A stretch of 64,000 bases of DNA from Bacteroidales bacterium. GTDB lineage: Bacteria > Bacteroidota > Bacteroidia > Bacteroidales > UBA932. Location: contig JAFZOK010000017.1 in NCBI GenBank assembly GCA_017550655.1, positions 62,001 to 126,000 on the forward strand, in the 5' to 3' direction. The number at the start of each line of letters is the position of its first letter. Position 1 is the stretch's first letter. The notes under the pieces are model-generated. The model ran no database searches, had not been told where the DNA came from, and saw only the letters and a list, made by a program, of their open reading frames with translations. The position numbers and the translations under genes were made by a program. Positions 1 to 7,994 of the stretch are shown here, one piece after another.

Positions 1-218
1 GTTCCACGCATAAGGTGCAGTCGGACAATCTTTCCAGTATCAAATGCCTCCTTGAAAGCCTTGGCTGATGGCTTCTTTGTACGCATAGCCACAGCCCATC
101 TCATCATACGGTATTCCTGTGCCTGGATGGCGCACATGTGGCTGACAACCTCAGCCGGATCGGCAAACTGGGGAGCGGCAAGTTGCTGATTAAGAAGGCG
201 GATGGCAACAGGGTTCAT
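1..218 (-). CDS. AlkZ-like winged-helix DNA glycosylase family protein (5' part, runs off the window)
   Basis: Only the first 72 codons are inside the window; the reading frame is open to base 1. The visible N-terminus carries RLLNQQL, an ADPAEVVSHM segment, IQAQEYRMMRWAVAMR and a KIVRLHLMRG segment. This is the pattern of the AlkZ/YcaQ winged-helix family (often annotated 'winged helix DNA-binding domain-containing protein'), whose characterised members excise alkylated bases or unhook interstrand crosslinks. The QAQ triplet lies where the family has its catalytic QxQ or QxD motif. Start chosen at the ATG complementary to 216-218. A possible -7 box (TAATTTTG on the minus strand, 235-242) precedes it, and a perfect palindrome (260-284) sits upstream. 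Family assignment is from memory of the motif; the DNA-binding C-terminus is not visible. Confidence 0.62.
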   Translation of the reverse strand, partial: MNPVAIRLLNQQLAAPQFADPAEVVSHMCAIQAQEYRMMRWAVAMRTKKPSAKAFKEAFDTGKIVRLHLMRG

Positions 219-259
219 ATCACTATTTTCTGTTCAAAATTACGAAAAATGCAGTGATT

Positions 260-284
260 GTAGTTTACGTTTTGCGTAAACTAC
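260..284. promoter_or_regulatory. perfect 10-bp inverted repeat, operator-like
   Basis: GTAGTTTACG (260-269) and CGTAAACTAC (275-284) are exact reverse complements separated by five bases. The dyad lies between the divergent AlkZ-like and orphan genes, just upstream of the AlkZ-like -7 box. A degenerate second copy follows at 378-410. There is no T-tract, so a terminator is unlikely; a repressor operator is the simplest reading. Confidence 0.45.
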
Positions 285-322
285 AAATCTTTCAATTCGG
301 TCGGGTAAATTTTACCGTTTGG

Positions 323-355
323 TTTGGAAACAAGTGGGAGGTGACTGTAGATTTG
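323..355 (+). promoter_or_regulatory. Bacteroidota-type promoter for the orphan gene at 414
   Basis: TTTG at 323-326, 21 bases, then TAGATTTG at 348-355 match the -33/-7 consensus used by the primary sigma factor of this phylum. Transcription should start near 360, giving a leader of about 55 bases that contains the degenerate dyad at 378-410. Confidence 0.6.
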
Positions 356-377
356 CGAGGGAACATCTGGGAACTTG

Positions 378-410
378 AGTTTTTACGTTTTTGTAAACTA
401 TAAATCTTCA
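378..410. promoter_or_regulatory. degenerate second copy of the upstream palindrome
   Basis: This stretch repeats the layout of 262-295: a TTTACG half, a T-rich loop, GTAAACTA and then AAATCTT. It keeps TTTAC/GTAAA pairing and sits inside the expected 5' leader of the orphan gene. Together with the first copy it looks like a paired binding site. Confidence 0.35.
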
Positions 411-413
411 ATA

Positions 414-1010
414 ATGTGTAAAAAGACTACTAGCACCATAGCAGAGAAACAATCAAAAGAATTTAATGATGTAATTGAAACTCTTTATACCCAAGGAAAT
501 GACATTGCGGCTAAAAAGTTTTCCCACATGTATTTTACCATTGCGGTCACGCCAGATAATATGAAAGTCCTTGGCATAGAAGGAGACAGATTTACCATCT
601 CCTACGGAACAATATCGAGACATTACGATAAAGACACTGCCCACTATCTACCAAAGGATGTCTGGATGAAACTACCTGAAGCCATTGTAAAACCATTTGC
701 TATCTCAAAGTATTACTCGGATTCCGGTCATTTAAATATGAAGGGCTATAGATTATATACCGTAATACAATATGACGATGGTTATATTGTAGCGGGAGTA
801 ACAGTTAAAAATGCTGGGCGTAACTTAAAAGTCAATTCCATATCTACCATTTTTGCTAGAGACAAAAATTTATCTGGCAAAGAGGAAGTTATATTCATAG
901 AAACAAAAATAACTCCTTTGCAGGAAGCACTTCTTAGGAAGCCCAATTCTTCCCAATATCAACCTGAAAAGGAGTTATCTGGAGACAAAGTTAATAGTTC
1001 TTCTAAATAA
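414..1010 (+). CDS. orphan hypothetical protein, AT-rich
   Basis: A 198-residue protein that I do not recognise. It has no signal peptide, membrane segment or obvious catalytic motif; the middle is rich in Y, I and K and the C-terminal 30 residues are polar and probably disordered (many S, N, K, E). I chose the ATG at 414. A TTG at 375 is in frame, but it would place the start inside the palindrome-like leader. The gene and its flanks (about 220-1050) are clearly more AT-rich than neighbouring genes, and codons such as AAA, ATA and TTA are frequent, which suggests horizontal acquisition. It has its own consensus promoter at 323-355 and operator-like repeats. It is followed directly by the convergent deformylase gene with no clear terminator. 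Confidence 0.75.
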   Translation: MCKKTTSTIAEKQSKEFNDVIETLYTQGNDIAAKKFSHMYFTIAVTPDNMKVLGIEGDRFTISYGTISRHYDKDTAHYLPKDVWMKLPEAIVKPFAISKYYSDSGHLNMKGYRLYTVIQYDDGYIVAGVTVKNAGRNLKVNSISTIFARDKNLSGKEEVIFIETKITPLQEALLRKPNSSQYQPEKELSGDKVNSSSK

Positions 1011-1056
1011 AACAAATTAACTATAAAAGTTTTTCTCTATTGCTAATCGCTGAGTA

Positions 1057-1758
1057 CTAATTGTATGGCCACCAGGCGGGTTTGGTGTAGGCGCCTTGCT
1101 GCTCGTAGAGTTTGCGCTCGTCGGCAGATTTCTGGTTGAAGAAAACGGAGTCTGCGCGGTCTATGTAGAGGATGCCTTCCAGGTGGTCTGTCTCGTGCTG
1201 GAAGATTATGGCTGTGTAGCCCCCTATCGTGTCTGTTTTGTTGGTTTTTGAGTTGATGTCGTAGTATGAGACTATGATGCTGTCTGAACGGGGAACAATA
1301 CCTCTGTAGTTTGGAACGGAGAGGCAGCCTTCAGGGCCGGACTTTATGTTTGGGCTGAAATATGTGATGTGGATGTTTGCGTATGGTTCGATTGGCTTAT
1401 CCTCTTTGTCATAGCGCATTACGGCAATCATCCTGAGGTTGAGGCCAACCTGCGGGGCGGAAATGCCAACACCATCCTGGCTCGGATCCTGGACCGTGGC
1501 AAGGAGGTTTCTGGCAAGGGTCTGGAACTCCTTGCTCTGAAGCTCTTCATCGGTGAAGTCTCTTGACGTTTTTCTGAGGATAAGGCTGTCTGACTTGTCG
1601 CCGATTACAGTAAGGTACATCACAGAATCCGACTGGTTGAGGATCATCAGTTCTTCCTGCGTAAAGGTTATACCGGATGGATTATCTGTGCTGGCGGTGT
1701 TGGACTTGCAGGCAACGGCCAAAAGCATTATGATAATTGCTGTTCTAATTGTTTTCAT
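1057..1758 (-). CDS. lipoprotein-type peptide deformylase homologue
   Basis: A 233-residue protein with all three deformylase motifs. Motif I is GVGISAPQVG (family GxGxAAxQ), motif II EGCLSVP, and motif III QHETDHLEG (HExxDH type), so the metal-binding Cys and two His and the catalytic Glu are present. The family removes the formyl group from nascent N-formyl-methionine using Fe2+ in the cytosol. Here the first 17 residues form a short hydrophobic signal ending in LLAVAC, a lipobox, so the protein is predicted to be exported and lipid-anchored. About 60 extra residues separate the anchor from motif I. This is unusual for the family; the housekeeping def gene would be elsewhere. Its role outside the cytoplasm is unknown. 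Confidence 0.85.
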   Translation of the reverse strand: MKTIRTAIIIMLLAVACKSNTASTDNPSGITFTQEELMILNQSDSVMYLTVIGDKSDSLILRKTSRDFTDEELQSKEFQTLARNLLATVQDPSQDGVGISAPQVGLNLRMIAVMRYDKEDKPIEPYANIHITYFSPNIKSGPEGCLSVPNYRGIVPRSDSIIVSYYDINSKTNKTDTIGGYTAIIFQHETDHLEGILYIDRADSVFFNQKSADERKLYEQQGAYTKPAWWPYN

Positions 1759-1776
1759 CTGACTATGTTTTGAAAT

Positions 1777-1821
1777 AAATCCGTACAGATTATTCCATTT
1801 GGTTTCTTTCTGTACGGATTT
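1777..1821 (-). terminator. hairpin after glnS, probable terminator
   Basis: AAATCCGTACAGA (1777-1789) pairs perfectly with 1809-1821 around a 19-base loop. It lies between the glnS stop and the deformylase start. The T-tract on the minus strand is weak (ATTTCAAAA), so termination is likely but not certain. Confidence 0.5.
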
Positions 1822-1857
1822 CTATTGTTGTTCTTGGTTTGTTGTTCTTTATGGTTT

Positions 1858-3543
1858 CTATTTGAACTTGAAGGTGTCTTTCAGGGTGACGGTACGGTTG
1901 AAGACAGGGAGTTCTGGCGTGCTGTCAGGATCCTTGAAGAAGTAGCCGGTGCGCTCGAACTGGACTGCGATGCCGGATTTGTCTTCCAGAAGTGCCGGCT
2001 CTGCGAAGGCGGTAACGATGTCCATTGAGTGCGGATTGAGGAAGTCCTTGTAGTCTGTGCCCTCCGGAATCTGGTCCATGAACTGCTCTGTGAAGAGGCG
2101 GTCTACAAGCCTTACTTCCAGTTTCTTGGCGTGAGGAATGCTAACCCAGTGGATGGTCCCCTTAACAGTGCGCCAAGGGCCAGCTCCAGGCTTGGATGCC
2201 GGGTCGTAGGTGCAGATAATCTTGGTGATGTTGCCGTCTGCATCCTTTACGATATCCTTGCACTTGATGATGTAGCCGTACTTGAGCCTTACCTCTCCGC
2301 CCGGCTGAAGACGGAAGTACTTCTTAGGAGGATTCTCCATAAAGTCCGCCCTCTCGATGTAAACATGGCCGGTGAAAGGAATCCTTCTCTTTGGACCGTC
2401 AGGGAAAGCAGGGTTCAGCGGAGCCTCAACCCAGTCAACCTGACCTTCCGGCCAGCCTTCAAGTTCCAGTTCAACAGGGTCAAGGACAGCCATATAGCGG
2501 TTGCTCCTTGCGTTGAGGTCTTCCCTAACGCACCACTCCATAAGGGAGAGGTCTATGATGTTGTCGCGCTTGGCAACGCCAACTTTCTCGGCGAACATCT
2601 TGATGCTCTCAGGAGTATAGCCTCTTCTCCTTATACCGCAGATGGTAGGCATTCTAGGATCGTCCCAGCCTCTTACGTAGTTGTTCTTTACAAGTTCCAG
2701 AAGCTTGCGCTTGCTCATAACGGTATAGGTAAGGTTGAGCCTTGCAAACTCGTACTGATGGCTCGGGAAAATTTCCAGATTCTCGATGAACCAGTCGTAC
2801 AGAGGACGGTGAACGTCAAACTCCAAAGTGCAGATACTGTGGGTAATGCCCTCTATGGAATCGCTCTGGCCGTGGGCAAAGTCGTACATCGGGTAGATGC
2901 ACCACTTGGTGCCGGTGCGGTGGTGCGGAGCGTAGTTGATGCGGTACATAATAGGATCGCGGAAGAGCATGTTCGGATGGGCCATGTCTATCTTGGCGCG
3001 GAGCACCTTCTCGCCCTCCTTGAACTTGCCGTCTCTCATATCGCGGAAGAGAGCAAGGTTTTCCTCAACGCTGCGGTTGCGGTAAGGAGATGGGGTTCCA
3101 GGCTTCTGGACAGTTCCCCTGTTGAGGCGGATCTGCTCCAGAGACTGGTCGTCCACATAGGCCAACCCCTTCTTTATCAGAAGTTCAGCCCAGTCGTAAA
3201 GCTGCTGGAAATAATCTGACGCATACCTTTCCTCAGCCCACTGGAAGCCCAGCCAGCGGATGTCGTTCTTGATGGAATCAACATATTCCACGTCTTCCTT
3301 GGTCGGGTTTGTATCGTCGAAGCGGAGATTGGTCTTGCCGCCGTACTTCTTTGCAACTCCAAAGTTCAGGCAGATGCTCTTTGCGTGCCCGATATGCAGA
3401 TAACCGTTAGGCTCCGGAGGGAAACGGGTAAGTATGCTCTTGTGCTTGCCGCTCTTGAGGTCATCCTCAATGATTTCCTCAATGAAGTTTAGTGTCTTTG
3501 CTTCTTCCTTTGCCTGAGGGTTTTTGTTTTCTTCCATATTCAT
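1858..3543 (-). CDS. glnS: glutaminyl-tRNA synthetase
   Basis: A 561-residue class I aminoacyl-tRNA synthetase that charges tRNA-Gln with glutamine. The Rossmann-fold HIGH signature appears as PEPNGYLHIGHAKS near residue 45, and the KMSKS-type loop as VMSKRKL near residue 280. The C-terminal beta-barrel anticodon-binding half follows at about 350-560. The length matches the bacterial GlnRS (about 550). Two in-frame ATGs (3543 and 3537) are possible starts; the difference is two residues. A TATATTTG -7 box on the minus strand at 3560-3567 fits a start of transcription near 3556. A hairpin at 1777-1821 closes the unit. Confidence 0.97.
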   Translation of the reverse strand: MNMEENKNPQAKEEAKTLNFIEEIIEDDLKSGKHKSILTRFPPEPNGYLHIGHAKSICLNFGVAKKYGGKTNLRFDDTNPTKEDVEYVDSIKNDIRWLGFQWAEERYASDYFQQLYDWAELLIKKGLAYVDDQSLEQIRLNRGTVQKPGTPSPYRNRSVEENLALFRDMRDGKFKEGEKVLRAKIDMAHPNMLFRDPIMYRINYAPHHRTGTKWCIYPMYDFAHGQSDSIEGITHSICTLEFDVHRPLYDWFIENLEIFPSHQYEFARLNLTYTVMSKRKLLELVKNNYVRGWDDPRMPTICGIRRRGYTPESIKMFAEKVGVAKRDNIIDLSLMEWCVREDLNARSNRYMAVLDPVELELEGWPEGQVDWVEAPLNPAFPDGPKRRIPFTGHVYIERADFMENPPKKYFRLQPGGEVRLKYGYIIKCKDIVKDADGNITKIICTYDPASKPGAGPWRTVKGTIHWVSIPHAKKLEVRLVDRLFTEQFMDQIPEGTDYKDFLNPHSMDIVTAFAEPALLEDKSGIAVQFERTGYFFKDPDSTPELPVFNRTVTLKDTFKFK

Positions 3544-3618
3544 TGATTGTGTTAGATGACAAATATACTCATTTTAGCGTTATGATAGTTGTATTGCCCA
3601 TTATCTGCGGCGTTTTAT

Positions 3619-3626
3619 TAAATTTG
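3619..3626 (+). promoter_or_regulatory. -7 box immediately before the YicC-family start
   Basis: TAAATTTG ends five bases before the ATG at 3632. An ATTG lies 22 bases upstream. If the box is used, the mRNA would begin at or next to the start codon. Confidence 0.4.
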
Positions 3627-3631
3627 CCCTT

Positions 3632-4606
3632 ATGATAAGATCAATGACAGGATACGGCAAGGGAGAATGCACCCTTGCGAATATCGGAAAGATAACCGTG
3701 GAGATAAAGTCTCTGAACGGGAAAAACGCGGACATAAGCTTCAAGAGCCAGATTGTGCCTAAAGACAAGGAACTGGAAATCAGAAAATTGCTGGCAGAGG
3801 AACTTGTACGCGGAAGCATAGAGTTCTCCCTGAATCTGGAACTGAAGAACCCTGCCGCCAACAAGCAGGTCAATGCAAAGGCGGCCCTGACTATTCTCCA
3901 GCAGATAAAGGATATACAGAAAAAGACATCCAGGGAGAACGTTAACCGGAAGGTTTACTTCCCTATTCAGGACGGATATGTTTCCGGCAATGTGGACAGC
4001 GGGCTAGACGTGCTGATAGATTCCCTGTCTGACTCATTGTCAGACTCTTTCCTGATGGCTTCAATTGTAAGGATGCCGGATGTACTGGAAACAAAGCAGT
4101 TAGAGCTCAGCGACGCGGACTGGGAAAAGATAAACAAGGCCATCTCTCAGGCAATAAAGAAACTAAATGCCTACAGGATGGCTGAAGGGACTGCCCTTCT
4201 GAAAGATGTTTTGAGCAGGGTGGCAAACATAATGTCCTCCCTGGAGGAAGTCCAGAAACTTGATGTCAAGAGAGTGCCGGCCATAAAAGAAAGGCTCCGC
4301 CAGAAGATAGACAAGGCCGGAATCGAGGCCAACCCTGAACGCCTGGAGCAGGAAATCGTCTTCTATGTGGAGAAACTGGACATCAACGAGGAGAAAGTAA
4401 GGCTTGCCCAGCACTGCAAGTACTTTATGGATACCATCAAGAATGATCCTCTGGCGGGCAAGAAACTGGGATTCATAGTGCAGGAGATGGGAAGGGAAAT
4501 CAACACCCTCGGAAGCAAGGCGAACGACGCCGCCATCCAGGCTCTGGTGGTCAAGATGAAGGACGAACTGGAGAAAATACGCGAGCAGAGCCTGAACATT
4601 TTGTAG
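3632..4606 (+). CDS. YicC/YloC family endoribonuclease-like protein
   Basis: A 324-residue protein starting with the family signature MIRSMTGYGKG. The C-terminal DUF1732 region (about 230-324) includes RLEQEI, KLDINEEK.RL, GKKLGFIVQEMGREINTLGSKA and the closing EQSLNIL. Family members are conserved RNases linked to RNA turnover. At 324 residues it is longer than the usual 290, with extra sequence around 100-150 (an SDSLSD repeat). The next gene starts 42 bases downstream on the same strand. The start is clear, with no Shine-Dalgarno and a possible leaderless arrangement. Confidence 0.93.
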   Translation: MIRSMTGYGKGECTLANIGKITVEIKSLNGKNADISFKSQIVPKDKELEIRKLLAEELVRGSIEFSLNLELKNPAANKQVNAKAALTILQQIKDIQKKTSRENVNRKVYFPIQDGYVSGNVDSGLDVLIDSLSDSLSDSFLMASIVRMPDVLETKQLELSDADWEKINKAISQAIKKLNAYRMAEGTALLKDVLSRVANIMSSLEEVQKLDVKRVPAIKERLRQKIDKAGIEANPERLEQEIVFYVEKLDINEEKVRLAQHCKYFMDTIKNDPLAGKKLGFIVQEMGREINTLGSKANDAAIQALVVKMKDELEKIREQSLNIL

Positions 4607-4648
4607 AAAGCCACTGTTGGTGCAATTATTGCAGTCTATTTCAATTAT

Positions 4649-5596
4649 ATGAAATATATTCAGCGATACGGATTCCTGGCCCTTCTGGGGCTGGTTATTG
4701 CCGGGTGCGGCGCACCCCAGGCGATGCTTTTCAATGTGGACGTGCTTCAGCCGAAGAAATTCACCCTTGCGGTTGACGAACAGCCTGTTGCAGTGGTTGC
4801 AACCTATAAGGACAAGGCTTCGGACAGCACATCTTCCGCAAACCTGGCTCTGGGTGCGGCAAGATACATTGAGACAGGCAACGCCCTGGACGAGGGCAGC
4901 GTTGGAGCCTTCACCATCCCTGAGGAAGAATACACCGGAGCGGGAGACAAGGAATATATGGAGGGCCTGATGCTGGCCACCGGAAGCGAAACCCTGGTTA
5001 TTGTCAGAGACATTGAAATGGGAGATGTGGAAGTGTCCAGAACCTTTGACGAAATTTCCGGAATGTCCATAGTGGGAATACTCCCTGTCAAGGCAAATAT
5101 GGATGTATATGACGCCATCGCCGATACAACAATCTTTTCTGAAAGAATCAGCGACAACCTCAAATTCCACATACCTTTGGATCAGAATCTGACCCAGCAG
5201 GGCATAAGCGCCTTCCTTTCGGCAAACGACTCGCTAATTGTCTCCGCGGTTGGTGCTCTTCTGGCAAAACACATTAGCTACCAGTGGATTGAAGAGGAGT
5301 GGATGCTGATAGACTATCCGGAGGAATCCGCCTGGCACAACGCCTACAAAGACGCTATGGACTTCAAGTGGGAGGAAGCAATCAAGGCCTGGATGCCGCT
5401 GACAGAAGACCAGAACCCGGAGAAAGCCTCCTATGCGGCATTCAACATTGCTGTTGCGTGCCAGATGCTGGGGCAGACAGACCTTGCCATAGAATGGCTT
5501 GCGTTCGGAAGAAGCAAGTTCGATTTCTCCGAGGCAAGGCAGCTTAGCCTGTATCTGAACAACCACAAGAAAACTCTGGAAAGAATTAACCGTTAA
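4649..5596 (+). CDS. lipoprotein with a C-terminal TPR-like region (DUF6340-like)
   Basis: A 315-residue protein with an N-terminal signal ending in the lipobox VIAGCG, so it is predicted to be anchored in the periplasm or outer membrane. The middle part is beta-rich with no motif I can name. The last 100 residues (KDAMDFKWEEAIKAWMPL, SYAAFNIAVACQMLGQTDLAIEWL) have the helix-turn-helix repeat pattern of tetratricopeptide repeats. It resembles Bacteroidota proteins grouped as DUF6340, but I cannot confirm that. It follows the YicC-family gene and precedes mgtC by six bases, so the three are probably co-transcribed. Confidence 0.75.
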   Translation: MKYIQRYGFLALLGLVIAGCGAPQAMLFNVDVLQPKKFTLAVDEQPVAVVATYKDKASDSTSSANLALGAARYIETGNALDEGSVGAFTIPEEEYTGAGDKEYMEGLMLATGSETLVIVRDIEMGDVEVSRTFDEISGMSIVGILPVKANMDVYDAIADTTIFSERISDNLKFHIPLDQNLTQQGISAFLSANDSLIVSAVGALLAKHISYQWIEEEWMLIDYPEESAWHNAYKDAMDFKWEEAIKAWMPLTEDQNPEKASYAAFNIAVACQMLGQTDLAIEWLAFGRSKFDFSEARQLSLYLNNHKKTLERINR

Positions 5597-5602
5597 CTGA
5601 AT

Positions 5603-6289
5603 ATGCAGGATTTTTTTGCTAATATCCAGTGGGAGCATCTTCTTAGACTGCTGGTAGCTGGAATACTAGGAACGCTGGTTGGACTGGAAAGGGAATACCG
5701 CGCAAAGGCGGCCGGTTACAGGACCCATTTCCTCATCTGCCTCGGAAGTGCCACTTTCATGCTTATCTCACAATATGGTTTTGAGGCAGTGTTGCAAAAA
5801 TATGGTGGACAGGTTAATGCAATGAGACTGGATCCTGCCAGGGTAGCCGCGCAGGTAGTGTCTGGTATAGGCTTCCTGGGTGCAGGTACTATCATACTCC
5901 AGAAACAGATTGTAAAAGGACTTACGACGGCGGCAGGACTCTGGGCTCTGGCTGGTGTGGGCCTTGCCGTCGGAGCCGGAATGTATGTGGTCGGAATAAC
6001 AGCTACAGTCCTCATCCTGGTTGGTCTGGAAGTACTCCGTTTCTTCTTCAAAGGCCTGGGGCTCAGAAGCATTGGACTTGAGATCCTGATTCCTGAGAAA
6101 AAACAGCTGGAGGCCATACAGAAAATCCTGGCAGAAACCAAGTACGTGGTAAGCAACTACAATGTCAGCGATACCCCTTCAGGATTCAAGGTAGACGTTG
6201 TTGTCAGGATACACAACAAAAACGAAGAGAACGAGCTCTTCAAAAGTCTGAACGAAATCGACAAGCTCATTCTCATGAAACTGGACTAG
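5603..6289 (+). CDS. MgtC/SapB family membrane protein
   Basis: A 228-residue protein with the MgtC/SapB signature: LLRLLVAGILGTLVGLEREYRAKAAG-type first helix and loop, THFLICLGSATFML, and RVAAQVVSGIGFLGAGTII. There are four or five transmembrane helices in the first 150 residues. A cytoplasmic C-terminal domain (about 155-228, EILIPEKKQLEAIQKIL) has the ACT-like shape seen in MgtC-type proteins. Family members affect magnesium homeostasis and ATP synthase activity, but the transport role is not settled. The gene is six bases after the lipoprotein gene and ends five bases from the convergent yitT-like gene. Confidence 0.93.
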   Translation: MQDFFANIQWEHLLRLLVAGILGTLVGLEREYRAKAAGYRTHFLICLGSATFMLISQYGFEAVLQKYGGQVNAMRLDPARVAAQVVSGIGFLGAGTIILQKQIVKGLTTAAGLWALAGVGLAVGAGMYVVGITATVLILVGLEVLRFFFKGLGLRSIGLEILIPEKKQLEAIQKILAETKYVVSNYNVSDTPSGFKVDVVVRIHNKNEENELFKSLNEIDKLILMKLD

Positions 6290-6294
6290 AATCC

Positions 6295-7227
6295 CTATTC
6301 CCTTATCGACTTGAATCCCCTGCCGAGGGTTTCCGAGGAGTTTATGATGTTTATGAACGCCTGCGGATCAATCTCCGCGATGCGGTATCTCAGATTTACC
6401 ACCTCGCGTCTTGTAAGGTTAACGTAGATAATGTCTTTCTGCTCTCCTTTGTACATTCCGGTAGCGTGAATCAAGGTGGCTCCGCGATGCATATCGTCGA
6501 TAATCACCTTGCGGATTTCATCCTGCCTGGTGGAGATGATCATCATCGTCTTTGCAGACTGGCCCTCGATGACCTTATCGATGATTATGCTCTCCAGAAT
6601 GATAATAAGCCAGGAATACATCGGGAGTTTCCAGTCTCCGAAAGCGATTACCGTAGAGAGAGTTATAAGACCGTCCACAATGGTAACCGCAGTTCCCATC
6701 GAGATATGGAGATACTTGTTTATTATCATCGAAATGATATCGCTTCCGCCGCTGGTTGCTCTTGAGCGGAATATCATTCCAAGGCCTATTCCGTAAAGAA
6801 TACCTCCGAAAATCGCAGCCAAAAGCTGGTGGTCGTAAAGGCTTATGGCGGCTACTCCCGTAAGGCCTTCCGCAGCTATCTTCCGGCTGATTTCCGGCTC
6901 AATGAGAGAGTCAAATCCGTAAGTCTGGTGGATAATCCACATGAAGGCCGGAATGAAAAGCGTGCAGAGCAGCGTCTTTATTCCAAAGCGGCTTCCAAGG
7001 ATTATTGTACCCAGAATCAGGAGAGGAATATCCATGCACAGTGCGGATACCTCAGTTCTCCATCCCCAAAGATGATGGAACACCATAGAAAGGCCGTAGG
7101 TTCCGCCCGGAGCAAAACCATAAGGCTCTATAAGGAGCACAGCCCCCAGTGAAAAGATGAAGCATCCACCCACCAGAAGGCTGTATTCCAATATGTTCTG
7201 CTTTGTAAAAATCTTTCCGGCAGCCAT
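6295..7227 (-). CDS. YitT family membrane protein (DUF161 + DUF2179)
   Basis: A 310-residue protein with five or six hydrophobic helices in the first 220 residues, including the characteristic PGGTYGLSMV and ATSGGSDIISMIINKY segments of DUF161. The cytosolic C-terminal DUF2179 domain covers about 225-310 (GMYKGEQKDIIYVNLTRREV, EIDPQAFINI). The biochemical function of YitT proteins is unknown. It is the last gene of the nine-gene minus-strand cluster, three bases after fabG. Confidence 0.93.
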   Translation of the reverse strand: MAAGKIFTKQNILEYSLLVGGCFIFSLGAVLLIEPYGFAPGGTYGLSMVFHHLWGWRTEVSALCMDIPLLILGTIILGSRFGIKTLLCTLFIPAFMWIIHQTYGFDSLIEPEISRKIAAEGLTGVAAISLYDHQLLAAIFGGILYGIGLGMIFRSRATSGGSDIISMIINKYLHISMGTAVTIVDGLITLSTVIAFGDWKLPMYSWLIIILESIIIDKVIEGQSAKTMMIISTRQDEIRKVIIDDMHRGATLIHATGMYKGEQKDIIYVNLTRREVVNLRYRIAEIDPQAFINIINSSETLGRGFKSIRE

Positions 7228-7230
7228 AAA

Positions 7231-7977
7231 TTACATCATCATTCCGCCGCAAACCTGGATAACCTGGCCTGAAACGTATGAAGACATGTCGCTTGCCAAG
7301 AAGAGGCAAACGTTTGCAATGTCCTCAGGAGTACCGCCTCTGCGGAGAGGAATCTTCTTGTACCAGTCCTGCTTTACTTCCTCAGGAAGCTTGTCTGTCA
7401 TCTCGGTGATGATGAAGCCCGGAGCCACTGCGTTTGCGCGGATTCCCCTTCTTCCCATCTCCTGGGCAATGCTCTTTGCAAGACCGATCATACCGGCCTT
7501 GGAAGCGGAGTAGTTGCACTGGCTGGCATTGCCGTGAACACCGACAACAGAAGACATGTTTATGATGCTTCCGCCCTTCTGGCTCATCATTACAGGAGTA
7601 ACCGCGTGGATGAAGTTGAATGCACTCTTGAGGTTAACTGCCAGAACTGCATCCCACTGTGCCTCAGTCATCTTGAGCATAAGGCCATCCTTGGTGATAC
7701 CAGCGTTGTTTACCAGAACGTCTATTCTTCCGAGTTCCTTGACTACCTGGGCAACGGCATCGTGAGCCTGCTGGAAGTCAGCGGCATTGGAAGCAATGGC
7801 CAAAACCTTTACGCCAAAGGCTTCAAGTTCTTTCTTTGTCTGCTCGCCGAGTTCATCGATAACGAGGTCTGTAAAAGCGATGTTTGCTCCTTCAGAGGCA
7901 AACTTGAGGGCAACTGCCTTGCCGATTCCTCTTGCTGCTCCTGTAATCAGGGCAACCTTTCCTTCGAGTAATTTCAT
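7231..7977 (-). CDS. fabG: 3-oxoacyl-[acyl-carrier-protein] reductase
   Basis: A 248-residue short-chain dehydrogenase that reduces 3-oxoacyl-ACP with NADPH in fatty acid elongation. Visible: the cofactor-binding TGAARGIG (about residue 12), NNAGITKDGL (about 88), the catalytic Ser in NMSSVVGVHGNASQ (about 140), the YSASKAG catalytic Tyr/Lys (about 153-157), and the C-terminal YVSGQVIQVCGGMMM. Length and motifs fit FabG rather than other SDRs. It starts 17 bases after rimO and is followed by the yitT-like gene. Confidence 0.93.
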   Translation of the reverse strand: MKLLEGKVALITGAARGIGKAVALKFASEGANIAFTDLVIDELGEQTKKELEAFGVKVLAIASNAADFQQAHDAVAQVVKELGRIDVLVNNAGITKDGLMLKMTEAQWDAVLAVNLKSAFNFIHAVTPVMMSQKGGSIINMSSVVGVHGNASQCNYSASKAGMIGLAKSIAQEMGRRGIRANAVAPGFIITEMTDKLPEEVKQDWYKKIPLRRGGTPEDIANVCLFLASDMSSYVSGQVIQVCGGMMM

Positions 7978-7994
7978 AATATTCTGATTTTGTT

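Noticed and set aside
2029-3219. Long open frame of 396 codons antisense to glnS
   Set aside because: It lies wholly inside glnS on the opposite strand, has no recognisable domain and no start context, and arises from the low stop frequency opposite a conserved gene.
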